Below the pieces are notes generated by a model. That model saw only the letters and a program-made list of their open reading frames with translations. It ran no database searches and was not told the DNA's origin. Positions 51,401 to 60,062 of a stretch of 64,000 bases of DNA are shown piece after piece. This DNA is from Actinacidiphila oryziradicis (GTDB lineage: Bacteria > Actinomycetota > Actinomycetes > Streptomycetales > Streptomycetaceae): assembly GCF_005047355.1 (NCBI RefSeq), contig NZ_SUMC01000005.1:62001-126000 (forward strand), in the 5' to 3' direction. The stretch's first letter is position 1, and every line of letters starts with the position of its first letter. Both the position numbers and the translations under genes were made by a program.

Positions 51401-52583
51401 GCTCGACGGCCCCCGCCGTACCGTCCCGGACGGCAGCAGCTTCGCCCTCCAGCACTGGACCCACGACTTCCACTACAGCCTCGCCGCCGGCCAGGGCGAC
51501 TGGCGCAGGGCCGGCTTCGTACGAGCCGGCCACGAGGCCAACCACCCACTGCTGCCCCTGGAGACCACCCCCTCCGACGGCGAACTCCCGGCCCGCGCCT
51601 CGCTGCTGAGTGTCGAGCCCGCCAACGTCCTGCTCACCGCCCTCAAGCCCCGCGGCAACCCGATGGCCTCCGGCCTGTCCGGCGACACCGCCCCCGCCGA
51701 CGGGCTGACCTTCCGGCTGTACGAGTCCCAGGGCCGCCCCACAACGGCCACGCTCCGCCTGCACGGCGGCCTCACCGGCCCCGAGACGACGGACCTCCTG
51801 GAACAGCGCACCATACGCCCGCTCCGCGAAGCCGACGGCACCCTCGATGTCGAGCTGGGCGCCGCCGACATCACCACGGTCGCCGCCCGCCCGCTCCTCG
51901 CGCCCGTCCGCGAGCCGGCCGGCCGCTCGGCCGTCGAACCCGTCCAGCCGGTCTTCACCCGCTACTGGCTGCACAATCTCGGCCCGGCCCCCATCGGCTA
52001 CCTCCCGGCGACCGTCCACCTGGCACGCCCGGACGACGACCTTGTCCGCATCACTGTGTCGGCCGCCGCCCGCCCCGCGCGCGGCACCCTCCGCCTCGAC
52101 GTCCCGCCAGGCCTCACCGCAGCGCCGCACCCTTCCCTGGACTACGACCTCGCGCCCGGAGAGTACGCCGAGTTCGAGCTCGCTGTCCGCCCCGACGACG
52201 ACGCCGCTCCCGGCACGTACTACGTAACCGCCCGCATAGGTGACGACCTGGGCCAGCTCCTGGAGGACGCGCTTCCCTTCACCATCGGCAGCGGCCTGCC
52301 AGACCCGCTCAAGGCCGAATTCACCCGCCCCGCCCCGGACCGCCTCGTGCTCCGCCTCACCAACCACGCCCGCAGCGAGCTACGCGGCGAAGCCCAGCTC
52401 ATCAGCCCCTACGGCACCTGGCACGCCCTTACCCCGCGCACCCAGGGCTTCGCCATCGCCCCCGGCGCCACGGCCACCCTTTCCTACGGCGTCGGCCCGG
52501 CGATGGCCGACGGACGGTGGTGGGCCTTGGCCAAGGTCTCGGCCTTCGGGGCCATCCACTACACGGAGACGCTCTCCTTGTAG
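48474..52583 (+). CDS. GH38 alpha-mannosidase
   Basis: A 1369-residue glycoside hydrolase family 38 enzyme. Zinc-type residues are His112/His114 and Asp116 in SHFHYDPVWW. The nucleophile Asp246 is in LLDVFGHDPAHPG, with further active-site segments GHDHNVPSRW and GAHHDAVTGTESDQVY. It hydrolyses terminal alpha-mannosides with retention. The large C-terminal beta-domains (about 520-1369) are longer than in most bacterial GH38 and include an NEW3-like region near 1180-1270. No signal peptide is visible, so it is probably intracellular, acting on imported oligosaccharides. The ~110 residues before the catalytic motif form an additional beta-rich domain. Confidence 0.92.
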   Translation: MRISTIRSTDLFIGTEQSPRQVVRITVHGAAGPMRVRVEGPTVSTPRPEPAAAPAPGEEAIAEVGVIVSAPAAEGSVHRVTAIAEDADGNRCTADGSVTAAATGWTMWMVSHFHYDPVWWNTQAGFTEIRHELPDLPWVDRLRPPHVRSAFDLVRAHLDAARHDEDYRFVLAELDYLKPHWDAFPRDRHDLRRFLRDDRIELVGGSYNEPNTNLSHPESTIRNTVYGIGYQRDVLGGDPRSGWLLDVFGHDPAHPGLMADAGLDSSAWARGPFHNSGPKGHTEDITRMQFPSEFEWIAPSGRGVLTHYMAAHYTAGWALHRSDSLEAAMTAAYEQYAELKKVAATRNVMLPVGHDHNVPSRWCTEIHREWAKRYVWPRFAMGLPRDFFTAVRGEADSSPTTVITPQTRDMNPVFTGKDVSYIDTKQAQRAAETAVLDAERLATLATLFGERFPSEALDKAWRLLAYGAHHDAVTGTESDQVYIDLVGGWREAFELGDQARGAALRQLAERTDTRGEGKPVLVANTLSWARDGLVSLAAAVGRELLDENGQPVPSVAEDDGTVSFLARDVPSLGHRVYRLVERKAPQWNRVPGADSIENGSFRIEADPARGGALTRITDRRTGRELLRPGGLGAELVLQDEHSTHPVWGEGPWHLLPKGPGSGTGGGTATAVRVEHSPVGRRIVSEATLGGLRFTHTATLLDGADRIDFHTRVDGSIGEDRLLRVRFDLDLPGTLPVSEVGFAAIGRPFGFPESDAAEHLWTLDNPAHTWAGLSTTARIALHSSDGTTAHHAIGIAEVIAPEDHDVRPLLAALVGQGVTATSTRPDSGRYGSLDADSNLPDIRFALGTDNAFAEQVLAAADPAYRQALAAHGRVFVPAARTRREAWVPSADLRGPRDLPVLIVRDLDGAGPAGLTADLSDAVIDVPVPPGLPTAAEPATDYSAALVNRGTPSSVATADGTLYLSLMRSCTDWPMGIWLDGPRRTVPDGSSFALQHWTHDFHYSLAAGQGDWRRAGFVRAGHEANHPLLPLETTPSDGELPARASLLSVEPANVLLTALKPRGNPMASGLSGDTAPADGLTFRLYESQGRPTTATLRLHGGLTGPETTDLLEQRTIRPLREADGTLDVELGAADITTVAARPLLAPVREPAGRSAVEPVQPVFTRYWLHNLGPAPIGYLPATVHLARPDDDLVRITVSAAARPARGTLRLDVPPGLTAAPHPSLDYDLAPGEYAEFELAVRPDDDAAPGTYYVTARIGDDLGQLLEDALPFTIGSGLPDPLKAEFTRPAPDRLVLRLTNHARSELRGEAQLISPYGTWHALTPRTQGFAIAPGATATLSYGVGPAMADGRWWALAKVSAFGAIHYTETLSL

Positions 52584-52650
52584 ACGGCCTCGGTGTTGTT
52601 GCCGTCGGGGTCGCTCACGAAGGCGCCGTACGCGCGGTACTCAGGCCAGT
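52559..52650 (-). pseudogene. C-terminal remnant of a VOC/glyoxalase-like gene
   Basis: The minus strand reads WPEYRAYGAFVSDPDGNNTEAV, then runs past its natural end into the antisense of the GH38 3' end before stopping. xYGAFVxDPDGNNxEAV is the C-terminal signature of VOC proteins. Nothing upstream continues it, so the gene body is gone. Confidence 0.5.
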
Positions 52651-52673
52651 GACGCGGGACCGCGGTGCGGGGG

Positions 52674-53471
52674 CTACGGGATGATGGAATCGACGTAGCC
52701 GCCGTCCACGCGGGTGGCACCGCCGGTGGTGGCCGAGGCCAGGGGCGAGCTCAGGTAGACGACCATGTTGGCGATCTCTTCCGGCTCGATGAGCCGCTGG
52801 AGCAGCGACTGGGGCCGGTGCTCTCGCATGAAGGCACGCTGGGCCTCGTCCCAGGGAAGGCTGCGGTCGACGAGTTGGTAGACAAAGTCCTCCACGCCTT
52901 GTGTATGGGTAGGGCCGGCGATCACGGAGTTGACGGTCACCGCACTGCCTGCGGCCTGTTTGGCGAAGCCTCGTGAGACAGCGAGGAGCGCGGTCTTGGT
53001 CATTCCGTAGTGGATCATCTCGACAGGCGTGACGATTGCGGAGTCGCTGGCGATGTAGAGGACGCGCCCCTGGCCTCGCTGGATCATGCCGGGCAGATAC
53101 ATGCGAGTGAGCCGGACCGCGGCCAGCACATTCACCTCGAAATAGTGCCTCCATTCGTCGTCGCTGATTTCCAGGGCCGGCCGCGCGCCGAAAATGCCGA
53201 GGTTGTTGACGAGGATCTCGACGTGCTCCAGCGTCTCCTCGATGCGCCGGGCGCCGTCCTCGGACGCGGCGTCGGCCACCACGGGCACGATCTCTGCACC
53301 CGGCACCTGGGCACGGACCCGCTCGACCGCCGCACCGACGGTCTCCGGGGTACGCCCGTTCACCGCCACTCGTGCGCCTGCGCTGGCCAGCCCGATGGCG
53401 ATGGCTTCTCCGATGCCCTGCGTGGAGCCGGTTACCAAGGCGGTCGAGCCGGTGAGGTCGAGGTGTGTCAT
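52674..53471 (-). CDS. Short-chain dehydrogenase/reductase
   Basis: A 265-residue classical SDR: NAD(P) motif VTGSTQGIGEAIA (glycine-rich), NNLG at about 90-93, Ser-Tyr-Lys catalytic set in YIASDSAIVTPVEMIHYGMTK, and the C-terminal GGATRVDGGYVDSIIP. It oxidises or reduces an unknown alcohol/ketone in the cytoplasm. It is monocistronic and faces away from the ferritin gene. Confidence 0.9.
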   Translation of the reverse strand: MTHLDLTGSTALVTGSTQGIGEAIAIGLASAGARVAVNGRTPETVGAAVERVRAQVPGAEIVPVVADAASEDGARRIEETLEHVEILVNNLGIFGARPALEISDDEWRHYFEVNVLAAVRLTRMYLPGMIQRGQGRVLYIASDSAIVTPVEMIHYGMTKTALLAVSRGFAKQAAGSAVTVNSVIAGPTHTQGVEDFVYQLVDRSLPWDEAQRAFMREHRPQSLLQRLIEPEEIANMVVYLSSPLASATTGGATRVDGGYVDSIIP

Positions 53472-53836
53472 CGATGCAGCTCCCGTTCTGCTGATTGGCC
53501 ACGGTCCTGGACCGCGTCATCGCGTCATCGCGTCTCCGCGTCAGCTGTCCAAGAGGGGGGCATCCGGACCCTCCGCCTGCCCGGTCGTAGTCCTCCTTGA
53601 TCCTGCCCCGTGCCTATGACCGGTGCCAGTCGTACCGGCAGACGATCAGGACGCTCCGATGCGGGACCGCCGTCCTCCAAGCGGGTTGTGACCCGGGCCC
53701 GAGCGCATGCGGACAGGTGTGCTCGGGTAGACGGGCTGTGGCCGGGGCCGATAGCGGGCTCTGTCCCGACTGCCCGGCCGGCGTCAGCGGATATAGCCGC
53801 TGGTACCCATGTCCACTGGAAAAGGCGGCCATCACC
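53472..53836. other. Intergenic gap between divergent SDR and ferritin-like genes
   Basis: A 365-base divergent region. Short GC-rich stem-loops are present (for example GCGGATATAGCCGC at about 53777), but I see no convincing gene, operator or iron box here. Confidence 0.4.
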
Positions 53837-54385
53837 ATGGCGGAGTTTCTCACCGACATCAAGACGCTCAGGGAACGCGCCCGCCAGGAGATCGGAAAGG
53901 GCCCGGTCACCGATGCTTACGGGGCGGACCTGCAACGGGTGCTCCAGGTGCTCAACGAGGCATTGGCCACCGAACTTATCTGCGTGCTGCGCTACAAACG
54001 CCACTACTACACGGCGACCGGCCTGTACTCGGAGCCCGTGGCGGCGGAATTCCTCCAGCACGCGCAGGAGGAGCAAGCCCACGCGGACAAGCTCGCGCAG
54101 CGAATCGCCCAGTTGGGCGGCGAACCGGACTTCAACCCCGACACCCTGACCAGCAGGTCGCACACGCCGTACGATGCGAGCCTGGACCTGCTCGAGATGC
54201 TCAAGGAGGACCTGGTCGCCGAGCGTGTGGCGGTCGCCTCCTACACCGAGATCATCCAGTGGCTCGGCGACAATGACCCCACAACCCGTCGAGTGTTCGA
54301 GGAGCTGCTGGCTCAGGAGGAAGAGCACGCGGACGACCTGCGGACCCTCCTGGAACGGATCCCGGCGGACCGGCCGCTGACCTGA
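53837..54385 (+). CDS. Ferritin-like (bacterioferritin/Dps-type) protein
   Basis: A 182-residue four-helix-bundle protein. Di-iron-type residues are visible in [36 protein letters not shown] and the second pair AERVAVASYTEIIQW and LLAQEEEHADDLRTLL. Such proteins store iron or protect against peroxide; the family also includes bacterioferritin-like proteins of about 160-180 residues. The start ATG follows CACC after AAGGCGG. It is not in an operon with its neighbours. Confidence 0.85.
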   Translation: MAEFLTDIKTLRERARQEIGKGPVTDAYGADLQRVLQVLNEALATELICVLRYKRHYYTATGLYSEPVAAEFLQHAQEEQAHADKLAQRIAQLGGEPDFNPDTLTSRSHTPYDASLDLLEMLKEDLVAERVAVASYTEIIQWLGDNDPTTRRVFEELLAQEEEHADDLRTLLERIPADRPLT

Positions 54386-54418
54386 GCGACGGGCTCGCTC
54401 CACGCGTCACCGGACGAG

Positions 54419-55012
54419 TCATTGCAGGTGCGCGGTGTCGTTCCACAGCTCGATCGCCGGATCGCCGTACTCCCAGCCGAGGATCGACAATGAGGCCGGG
54501 GCCAGGCTCAGCACGGACCCCCGCAACGGGTCCATGTGCAGCCAGCGCGCGGCGAGGGTCCGCAGGAAGTGCCCGTGCGCGAAGACCAGGCAGTCGGAAT
54601 CGGCCTCCTTGGACCAGGCCACGACTTCGTCCGCGCGTGTCGCGACCTGCCAGGAGGTCTCGCCGCCGATCACTCCGTCGCGCCAGATCATCCAGCCGGG
54701 CCGCTCAGCCCGGATCTCCGGCGATGTACGGCCCTCGTACTCTCCGTAGTCCCACTCCATCAGGGCGTCCCAGTCCTCGGCGCGCTCGCCGAAGCCCGCG
54801 AGCTCGCAAGTGTCCCTGGCCCGCGCCAGCGGGCTGGTGCGCGCCCGCGCCCCGGACAGCCCGTTCCACGGCGACCGCTCCAGCCGCTTGCCGAGCAGCC
54901 TGGCAGCCTCGCGGCCCTCCTCGGTGAGCGGGATGTCGGTCCGGCCGGTGTGCCTGCCGTTCTTGGCCCACTCTGTCTGACCGTGTCGGACAAGCACGAT
55001 TCGCGCTGGCAC
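54419..55012 (-). CDS. Histidine phosphatase family protein
   Basis: A 197-residue phosphoglycerate-mutase-like phosphatase. The catalytic RHG motif is at residues 9-11 ([10 protein letters not shown], phospho-His10); the second His is in [16 protein letters not shown] and an acid in [16 protein letters not shown]. The substrate is unknown; related actinobacterial proteins dephosphorylate sugar phosphates or small phosphoesters. GTG 55012 is chosen because GTGGAGG lies upstream and the RHG motif must be near the N-terminus. Confidence 0.85.
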   Translation of the reverse strand: MPARIVLVRHGQTEWAKNGRHTGRTDIPLTEEGREAARLLGKRLERSPWNGLSGARARTSPLARARDTCELAGFGERAEDWDALMEWDYGEYEGRTSPEIRAERPGWMIWRDGVIGGETSWQVATRADEVVAWSKEADSDCLVFAHGHFLRTLAARWLHMDPLRGSVLSLAPASLSILGWEYGDPAIELWNDTAHLQ

Positions 55013-55160
55013 TGGGAACCTCCACTCATCCGCCCCGACGACGGGGGCCGGGTCGCTCCCTCCATGGTCTCTCACCAGCGGTCCCGTACGACGCCGGGGC
55101 CCCGGAGAAGGCGGCGAATACCCCCTGATCGCCCGATCGGGCCGGGGCTGCGACCGCGGG

Positions 55161-56213
55161 TCAGTGCCTGGGAGCCGCCGGTTCCGCCACACCCCGGCGG
55201 ACGGAATCCGGCGCGGCCGGGCGGCCCGATGGCCGCGGAGGCTGCGGAGAGCTGTTGTGCCAGCGTTTCGCGATGACCGCACACACCATCAGCTGCATCT
55301 GATGGAAGAGCATCAGCGGCAGCACCACCAGGCTCGCCTGCGCCCCGAAGAGCACCGTCGCCATGGGCAGCCCCGAGGCGAGGCTCTTCTTGGAACCGCA
55401 GAAGATGATCGTGATCCGGTCCTCCCGCTCGAAGCCGAGCCTCCGCGCCCCGTACGAGGTCATCGCCAGCATGACCCCGAGCAGCACGGCCTCGATCCCG
55501 AGCAGGGCCACCAGCTGCAGCGGCGTGACCTGGTGCCAGACGCCCCGGGCCATGCCCTCGCTGAAGGCCGCGTAGACGACGAGCAGGATGGATCCCCGGT
55601 CCACATAGCCGAGGATCTTCTTGTTCCGCTTGATGAAGTCCCCGATCCAGCGCCGCAGCAGCTGCCCCGCCAGGAAGGGCACCAGCAGTTGCAGCACGAT
55701 GCCGAGCAACGAGTCCGTGGAGAAGCCTCCGCCGTTCCCGCCGAGCAGCCCGGCGACCAGCAGCGGTGTGAGGAAGATGCCGATGAGGCTGGAGAAGGAT
55801 CCGGCGCAGATCGCCGCCGCGACATTGCCCCGGGCGATCGAGGTGAAGGCGATCGAGGACTGGATGGTGGAGGGCAGCACGCACAGGAAGAGCAGGCCGG
55901 TGTAGAGCTGCGGGGTCAGCAGGAACGGGACGAGGCCGTGGGCGGCGATGCCGAGCAGCGGGAAGACCACGAAGGTGCTGGCGAGCACGGTGACGTGGAG
56001 CCGCCAGTGCTTGAGGCCGTCGAGAGCCTCACGGGTGGAGAGCCGTGCGCCGTAGAGGAAGAAGAGCAGGGCGACGGCGCCGGTGGAGGCGCCGCTCGCC
56101 ACTTTGCCGGCCGCGCCGGTCGCGGGGAGGAGGGCCGCGAGAAGTACGGTGCCGAGGAGCGCCGCGATGTACGGGTCCAGGGGGAGCCAGGACGGGAAAC
56201 GCAGGCGGCGCAT
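55161..56213 (-). CDS. Bile acid:sodium symporter family (SBF-like) transporter
   Basis: A 350-residue membrane protein with about ten hydrophobic segments. Family segments are [42 protein letters not shown] (with paired small residues that form the substrate/sodium site) and [23 protein letters not shown]-like members import organic anions with sodium. It is divergent from a LysR regulator that probably controls it. Confidence 0.85.
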   Translation of the reverse strand: MRRLRFPSWLPLDPYIAALLGTVLLAALLPATGAAGKVASGASTGAVALLFFLYGARLSTREALDGLKHWRLHVTVLASTFVVFPLLGIAAHGLVPFLLTPQLYTGLLFLCVLPSTIQSSIAFTSIARGNVAAAICAGSFSSLIGIFLTPLLVAGLLGGNGGGFSTDSLLGIVLQLLVPFLAGQLLRRWIGDFIKRNKKILGYVDRGSILLVVYAAFSEGMARGVWHQVTPLQLVALLGIEAVLLGVMLAMTSYGARRLGFEREDRITIIFCGSKKSLASGLPMATVLFGAQASLVVLPLMLFHQMQLMVCAVIAKRWHNSSPQPPRPSGRPAAPDSVRRGVAEPAAPRH

Positions 56214-56299
56214 GGACTCTCTTCCTCGGACGGGACGGTGCCCTCCCCAGTGTCCGCTCATCCATCATCATTGTGAAGCGTGCTCGCAGCTCTGACTGC

Positions 56300-56316
56300 T
56301 ATCACGGATCACGATA
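56300..56316. promoter_or_regulatory. LysR-type operator in the divergent promoter region
   Basis: TATCACGGATCACGATA has TATC/GATA arms with a 9-base centre, matching the T-N11-A layout. It lies 11 bases before the LysR start and about 90 bases before the transporter start. Confidence 0.5.
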
Positions 56317-56326
56317 AGCTGGGGCC

Positions 56327-57196
56327 GTGTTCGAACCGGTGCAACTACGGACCTTTGTCGCGGTCACCCAGACCCTGAGCTTCACGCAGGCCGCCCGCCA
56401 ACTGGGCCTGCGGCAGTCCACGGTGAGCCAGCACGTCAGAAAGCTGGAGGACGCCACCGGGCGGCTGCTCTTCTCCCGGGACACGCACAGCGTGGAGCTC
56501 ACCGAGGACGGCGAGGCGATGCTCGGCTTCGCCCGCACGATCCTGGCCGCGAACGACCGCGCGGCGGCCTGGTTCGCGGGCACCCGGCTGCGCGGGAGGC
56601 TGCGCTTCGGGGCGTCGGAGGACTTCGTGCTGACCCGGTTGCCGGAGATCCTGGAGAGGTTCCGCCGCGACCATCCCGAGGTCGATCTGGAGCTGACGGT
56701 CGAGCTGTCGGCGATTCTTCACCAGCGGCTGGCCGCCGGGCGGCTGGACCTGATGCTCGGCAAGCGGCGGAGGGAGGACACGCCCGGGATGCTGGTCTGG
56801 CACGACACATTGGTGTGGATCGGCAACGAGCGGCTGCGGGTCGACCCGGAGCGGCCGGTGCCGCTGATCCTCTTCCCGCCCCCGGCGATCACCCGGGCCC
56901 GCGCCCTTGAGGTGATGGAACGGCACGGCCGGGCGTGGCGGATCGCCTGCACCAGCGGTTCGCTCAGCGGGCTGATCGCGGCGGCGCGGGCCGGGCTCGG
57001 GGTGATGGCGCACGCCCAGGGGCTGATTCCGCCAGGTCTGGTGCGGGTCCCGGTCCGGGCCGGTCTGCCGGAGCTGGGCGGCACCGACTTCGTCCTGCTG
57101 CACAACCGGCGACGGGCCGCGGCACAGGGACCGGCGGACGCGCTGGCCAGGGCGATTCTGCTCAGCGCGGCTTCTCTTCGTACATCAGCTGCTTGA
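56327..57196 (+). CDS. LysR family transcriptional regulator
   Basis: A 289-residue LysR regulator. The N-terminal HTH is LRTFVAVTQTLSFTQAARQLG.. RQSTVSQHVRKLEDATGRLL; the effector domain (about 90-280) has LRFGASEDFVLTRLPEILERF and GSLSGLIAAARAGLGVMAHA. It starts at GTG 56327. It is divergent from the SBF-like transporter and tail-to-tail with the Lrp gene, with which it overlaps by 35 bases. Confidence 0.9.
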   Translation: MFEPVQLRTFVAVTQTLSFTQAARQLGLRQSTVSQHVRKLEDATGRLLFSRDTHSVELTEDGEAMLGFARTILAANDRAAAWFAGTRLRGRLRFGASEDFVLTRLPEILERFRRDHPEVDLELTVELSAILHQRLAAGRLDLMLGKRRREDTPGMLVWHDTLVWIGNERLRVDPERPVPLILFPPPAITRARALEVMERHGRAWRIACTSGSLSGLIAAARAGLGVMAHAQGLIPPGLVRVPVRAGLPELGGTDFVLLHNRRRAAAQGPADALARAILLSAASLRTSAA

Positions 57197-58163
57197 CCCG
57201 GCGCAGCGTGGGCGAGGTCTCGATGTTCTGCACACCTTCGAGCATGCCGAGCGTCTCGCTCAGATAGGTGTAGAGGCGGGCGGCGTCCCTGCAGATGACG
57301 ACGGCGGCGAGGTTGGAACGACCGGAGGTCGCGGCGGCGAAGGCCACCTCGGGGTGGCCGGCGAGCGCCTTCCCGACGGTGGCCAGCGCGGGCGGGGCCA
57401 CTGTGATCCAGAGCAGCGCGTGGCTCTCGTAGCCGAGCTCCATGGCATCCATCTGCACATCGAGGTAGACAGCTCCGGAGCGCCGCAGCTGCTCCAGACG
57501 GCGTTTGACGGCCGATTCGGAGCAGCCGGTGGCCCGTTGGAGGTCGGGGTAGGAGGCGCGTCCGTCGCGGGCGAGCTCGGCCATCAGCAGTTCGTCGGCC
57601 GGATCGAGCACGACGGGCCCGGCGGCTGGTTCGGGCGCCGGCGGGGCCAGCGGCGCGACCTGCTCCGCGGCCAGCGCATCGCCCTTGTTGTGCCAGCCCG
57701 CGGCGCCCCCGTAGAAGACGTGCAGCACACAGTGGGCGTCGATCCCGACGATGCTCGGGGTGCGCGGGAGCTTGCCGAAGAGCAGTGCGTCGTGCTCCTG
57801 GCGGGTACGAGCACGGGTCACGCAGGTCACTTCCGTGCCGCCCGAGGTGAGCGCGATCCAGGCGGTGTCGGGGCGGCGGGCGAGCGCCTTGGCGATGGGT
57901 TCGGCGGCGTCGGGGGTGCAGCGCAGCCGGAGCATCCAGTTGGTCCGGCCGAGCCGGTCCGGGTCGGCGACGCCGACGACGCGCATGCCGTGGTCGGCGC
58001 GGAGCCGGCGGTAGCGGCGGGCGACGGTCTGGTCGGAGACGCCGAGGACAGCGGCGATGCGGCTGAAGGGGGCGCGGCCGTCGGTCTGCAGTGCGTGCAG
58101 GAGTGCCCGGTCGAGCTCATCGAGGGACTTGGGTTCGGAGGGGGAGTTGCTGAGGGAATCCAC
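57162..58163 (-). CDS. Lrp/AsnC family regulator with two tandem units
   Basis: A 333-residue protein containing two complete Lrp-type units. HTH 1 is at about 15-55 (LDELDRALLHALQTDGRAPF; LGVSDQTVARRYRRL), with a first RAM-like domain (about 70-150). HTH 2 is at about 180-225 (DELLMAELARDGRASYPDLQ; TGCSESAVKRRLEQL), with a second RAM-like domain to the end. Most Lrp proteins have one unit of about 150 residues. It starts at GTG 58163 and is divergent from the DHA2 efflux gene 120 bases away, which it may regulate. It overlaps the 3' end of the LysR gene. Confidence 0.88.
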   Translation of the reverse strand: MDSLSNSPSEPKSLDELDRALLHALQTDGRAPFSRIAAVLGVSDQTVARRYRRLRADHGMRVVGVADPDRLGRTNWMLRLRCTPDAAEPIAKALARRPDTAWIALTSGGTEVTCVTRARTRQEHDALLFGKLPRTPSIVGIDAHCVLHVFYGGAAGWHNKGDALAAEQVAPLAPPAPEPAAGPVVLDPADELLMAELARDGRASYPDLQRATGCSESAVKRRLEQLRRSGAVYLDVQMDAMELGYESHALLWITVAPPALATVGKALAGHPEVAFAAATSGRSNLAAVVICRDAARLYTYLSETLGMLEGVQNIETSPTLRRVKQLMYEEKPR

Positions 58164-58283
58164 CGGTTCTCCATGGCAGAGTGTCGGAATCCGGCGCCGT
58201 ACGGGCCGGGTCTGGTGGAGCCGTCCGCCGCACGCCGATCCTATGAGGCGTCGGAAGCGACCGGAACGGAACGAGGGATTTTG

Positions 58284-59837
58284 ATGCGTAAGTGGGGGCC
58301 GCTGGTTGCGGTCTGTCTGGGAACGTTCATGCTGCTGCTTGACGTCACGATCGTGATCGTCGCGCTGCCGGACATCGCGCACTCGCTGAACGCGTCGCTG
58401 TCCCAGCTGCAATGGGTCATCGACGGCTACGCGCTCATGCTGGCCGCACTGCTGCTGGGCGCGGGGGCGGCGGCGGATGTCGTCGGGCGCCGGAAGGTCT
58501 ATGTGGCGGGGACCGCGCTCTTCGCGGCTGCCTCCCTGGCATGCGGGCTGGCACCGAACGCCGGCGCGCTGGTAGCGATGCGGGCAGTGCAGGGGCTCGG
58601 CGCGACCGCGATGTTCGCGACGACGCTGTCGCTGCTGGCCGCGACGTACCAGGGCCGGGACCGCTCGGTGGCGCTCGGCGTGTGGGGCGCGGTCAGCGGC
58701 GGAGCGGCGGCGCTGGGGCCGATTCTGGGCGGGCTGCTCACCCAGGGGCTGGACTGGCGGTGGATCTTCTTCGTCAACCTGCCGGTGAGCGTCGCGGCGA
58801 TAGTGCTGACGCTGCGGGCGGTCGGCGAGTCCCGCGGGGGCCCGGGAGCACGGATCGACTGGGCCGGGACAGCGACGTTCACCGTCTTCGCCGGTGCGAC
58901 CACCTACGCGGTGATCCGCGCGGACGCGGTCGGCTGGGGATCCACGCGCACGGCGGCGACGCTGGCGCTGGCCGTGGTGGCGCTCGCGCTGTTCGTCCTG
59001 GTGGAGCGGCGTTCGGCGCAGCCGATGCTGGACCTCGCGCTCTTCCGAAGCGGTTCCTTCGCCGGAGTCATGGTCGGCTCCGTGGCCCTCAACGCCGCCG
59101 CCTTCGGCTTCCTCCCGTACACCTCGATCTGGCTGCAGACGCTGCTCGGCCTGAGCCCGGTGCGCGGCGGCCTGGTGCTGGTGCCGCTCGCCCTGACCGC
59201 CTTTGTCGCGGCCGCGCTCGGCGGGCGGCTGCTGCACGGGGCGCCTTACCGGCTGGTGATCGGGCTCGGGCTGCTGCTGATCGGCGCCGGGGCCCTCGCC
59301 CAGTCGTTCCTGGACGCCGGTTCCGGCTGGCCGGCGCTCACGGCCGGGCTCGCCGTGGCCGGGGCGGGCGTCGGGCTGGTCAGCCCGGCCATCGCCTCAG
59401 CCGCGCTCGCCTCCGTACCGCCCCGGCAGGCGGGGACGGCCGGGGGCGCGGTGAACACGCTGCGCCAGCTCGGGTACGCGCTCGGCGTCGCCGTCTTCGG
59501 CACCCTGACCGCCTCCCGTATGGAGCACTCCCTGCGCGGAGCCGGGCTGGCCGATCCCCGAGGGGCCGCGCGCGCCCTCGCGGGCGGCGGCGCGCACCAG
59601 TTGCTGGCCCGGGTGCCCCGGGCCCAGCGGCCCGCGCTGGACCGCGCGCTGCACGCGGCTTTCGCCTCCGGGCTGAACACCGCGGGCGCCGTCGCCGGAG
59701 TGCTCGGTCTGCTGGCGGGTGCGGCCGTGCTGCTCCTCGTCCGGGGCCCCGCGCCCGCCGCCGCGGGTGCCCCCGGCCGTTCCGCCGGGCCTGGCGGGGA
59801 CGCGGCACTCGCATCCGGCGAAAAGCTGCACACGTAG
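58284..59837 (+). CDS. DHA2 family (EmrB/QacA-like) MFS efflux transporter
   Basis: A 517-residue transporter with about 14 transmembrane segments. Typical motifs are LDVTIVIVALPDIAHSL (motif D1), LLGAGAAADVVGRRKVYVAG (motif A) and GAVSGGAAALGPILGGLL (motif C of antiporters). It exports small molecules or drugs with proton exchange. ATG 58284 follows ACGAGGGA. It is divergent from the Lrp-like regulator. A perfect hairpin follows the gene. Confidence 0.9.
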   Translation: MRKWGPLVAVCLGTFMLLLDVTIVIVALPDIAHSLNASLSQLQWVIDGYALMLAALLLGAGAAADVVGRRKVYVAGTALFAAASLACGLAPNAGALVAMRAVQGLGATAMFATTLSLLAATYQGRDRSVALGVWGAVSGGAAALGPILGGLLTQGLDWRWIFFVNLPVSVAAIVLTLRAVGESRGGPGARIDWAGTATFTVFAGATTYAVIRADAVGWGSTRTAATLALAVVALALFVLVERRSAQPMLDLALFRSGSFAGVMVGSVALNAAAFGFLPYTSIWLQTLLGLSPVRGGLVLVPLALTAFVAAALGGRLLHGAPYRLVIGLGLLLIGAGALAQSFLDAGSGWPALTAGLAVAGAGVGLVSPAIASAALASVPPRQAGTAGGAVNTLRQLGYALGVAVFGTLTASRMEHSLRGAGLADPRGAARALAGGGAHQLLARVPRAQRPALDRALHAAFASGLNTAGAVAGVLGLLAGAAVLLLVRGPAPAAAGAPGRSAGPGGDAALASGEKLHT

Positions 59838-59880
59838 AGCGGCAGTAAGCGCCCAGGGCAGATTTCGTGCAGATCCCCGC

Positions 59881-59910
59881 GTGCCGGGACTCCTCTTATG
59901 GTCCCGGCAC
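59881..59910 (+). terminator. Terminator after the DHA2 efflux gene
   Basis: Perfect 10-bp stem GTGCCGGGAC (59881-59890) and GTCCCGGCAC (59901-59910) with a 10-base loop, 43 bases after the stop. Confidence 0.65.
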
Positions 59911-60062
59911 ACGGTCATGTACCTTGCAACAACAGGGCGGATGCGCGTCTACCAGCACAGATGTGCTATTCGCCGGGGTCCCGAAGCACCGCCAGGCGAC
60001 TCCCCGGCACCCGAAAGATCGGGTAGCTTACGGCACCGGCCACTCGGTCCGAGGAGCAACTG

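Noticed and set aside
49863..52367. 834-residue minus-strand frame inside the mannosidase gene
   Set aside because: Antisense shadow; Gly/Arg/Glu-rich with no recognisable domain.
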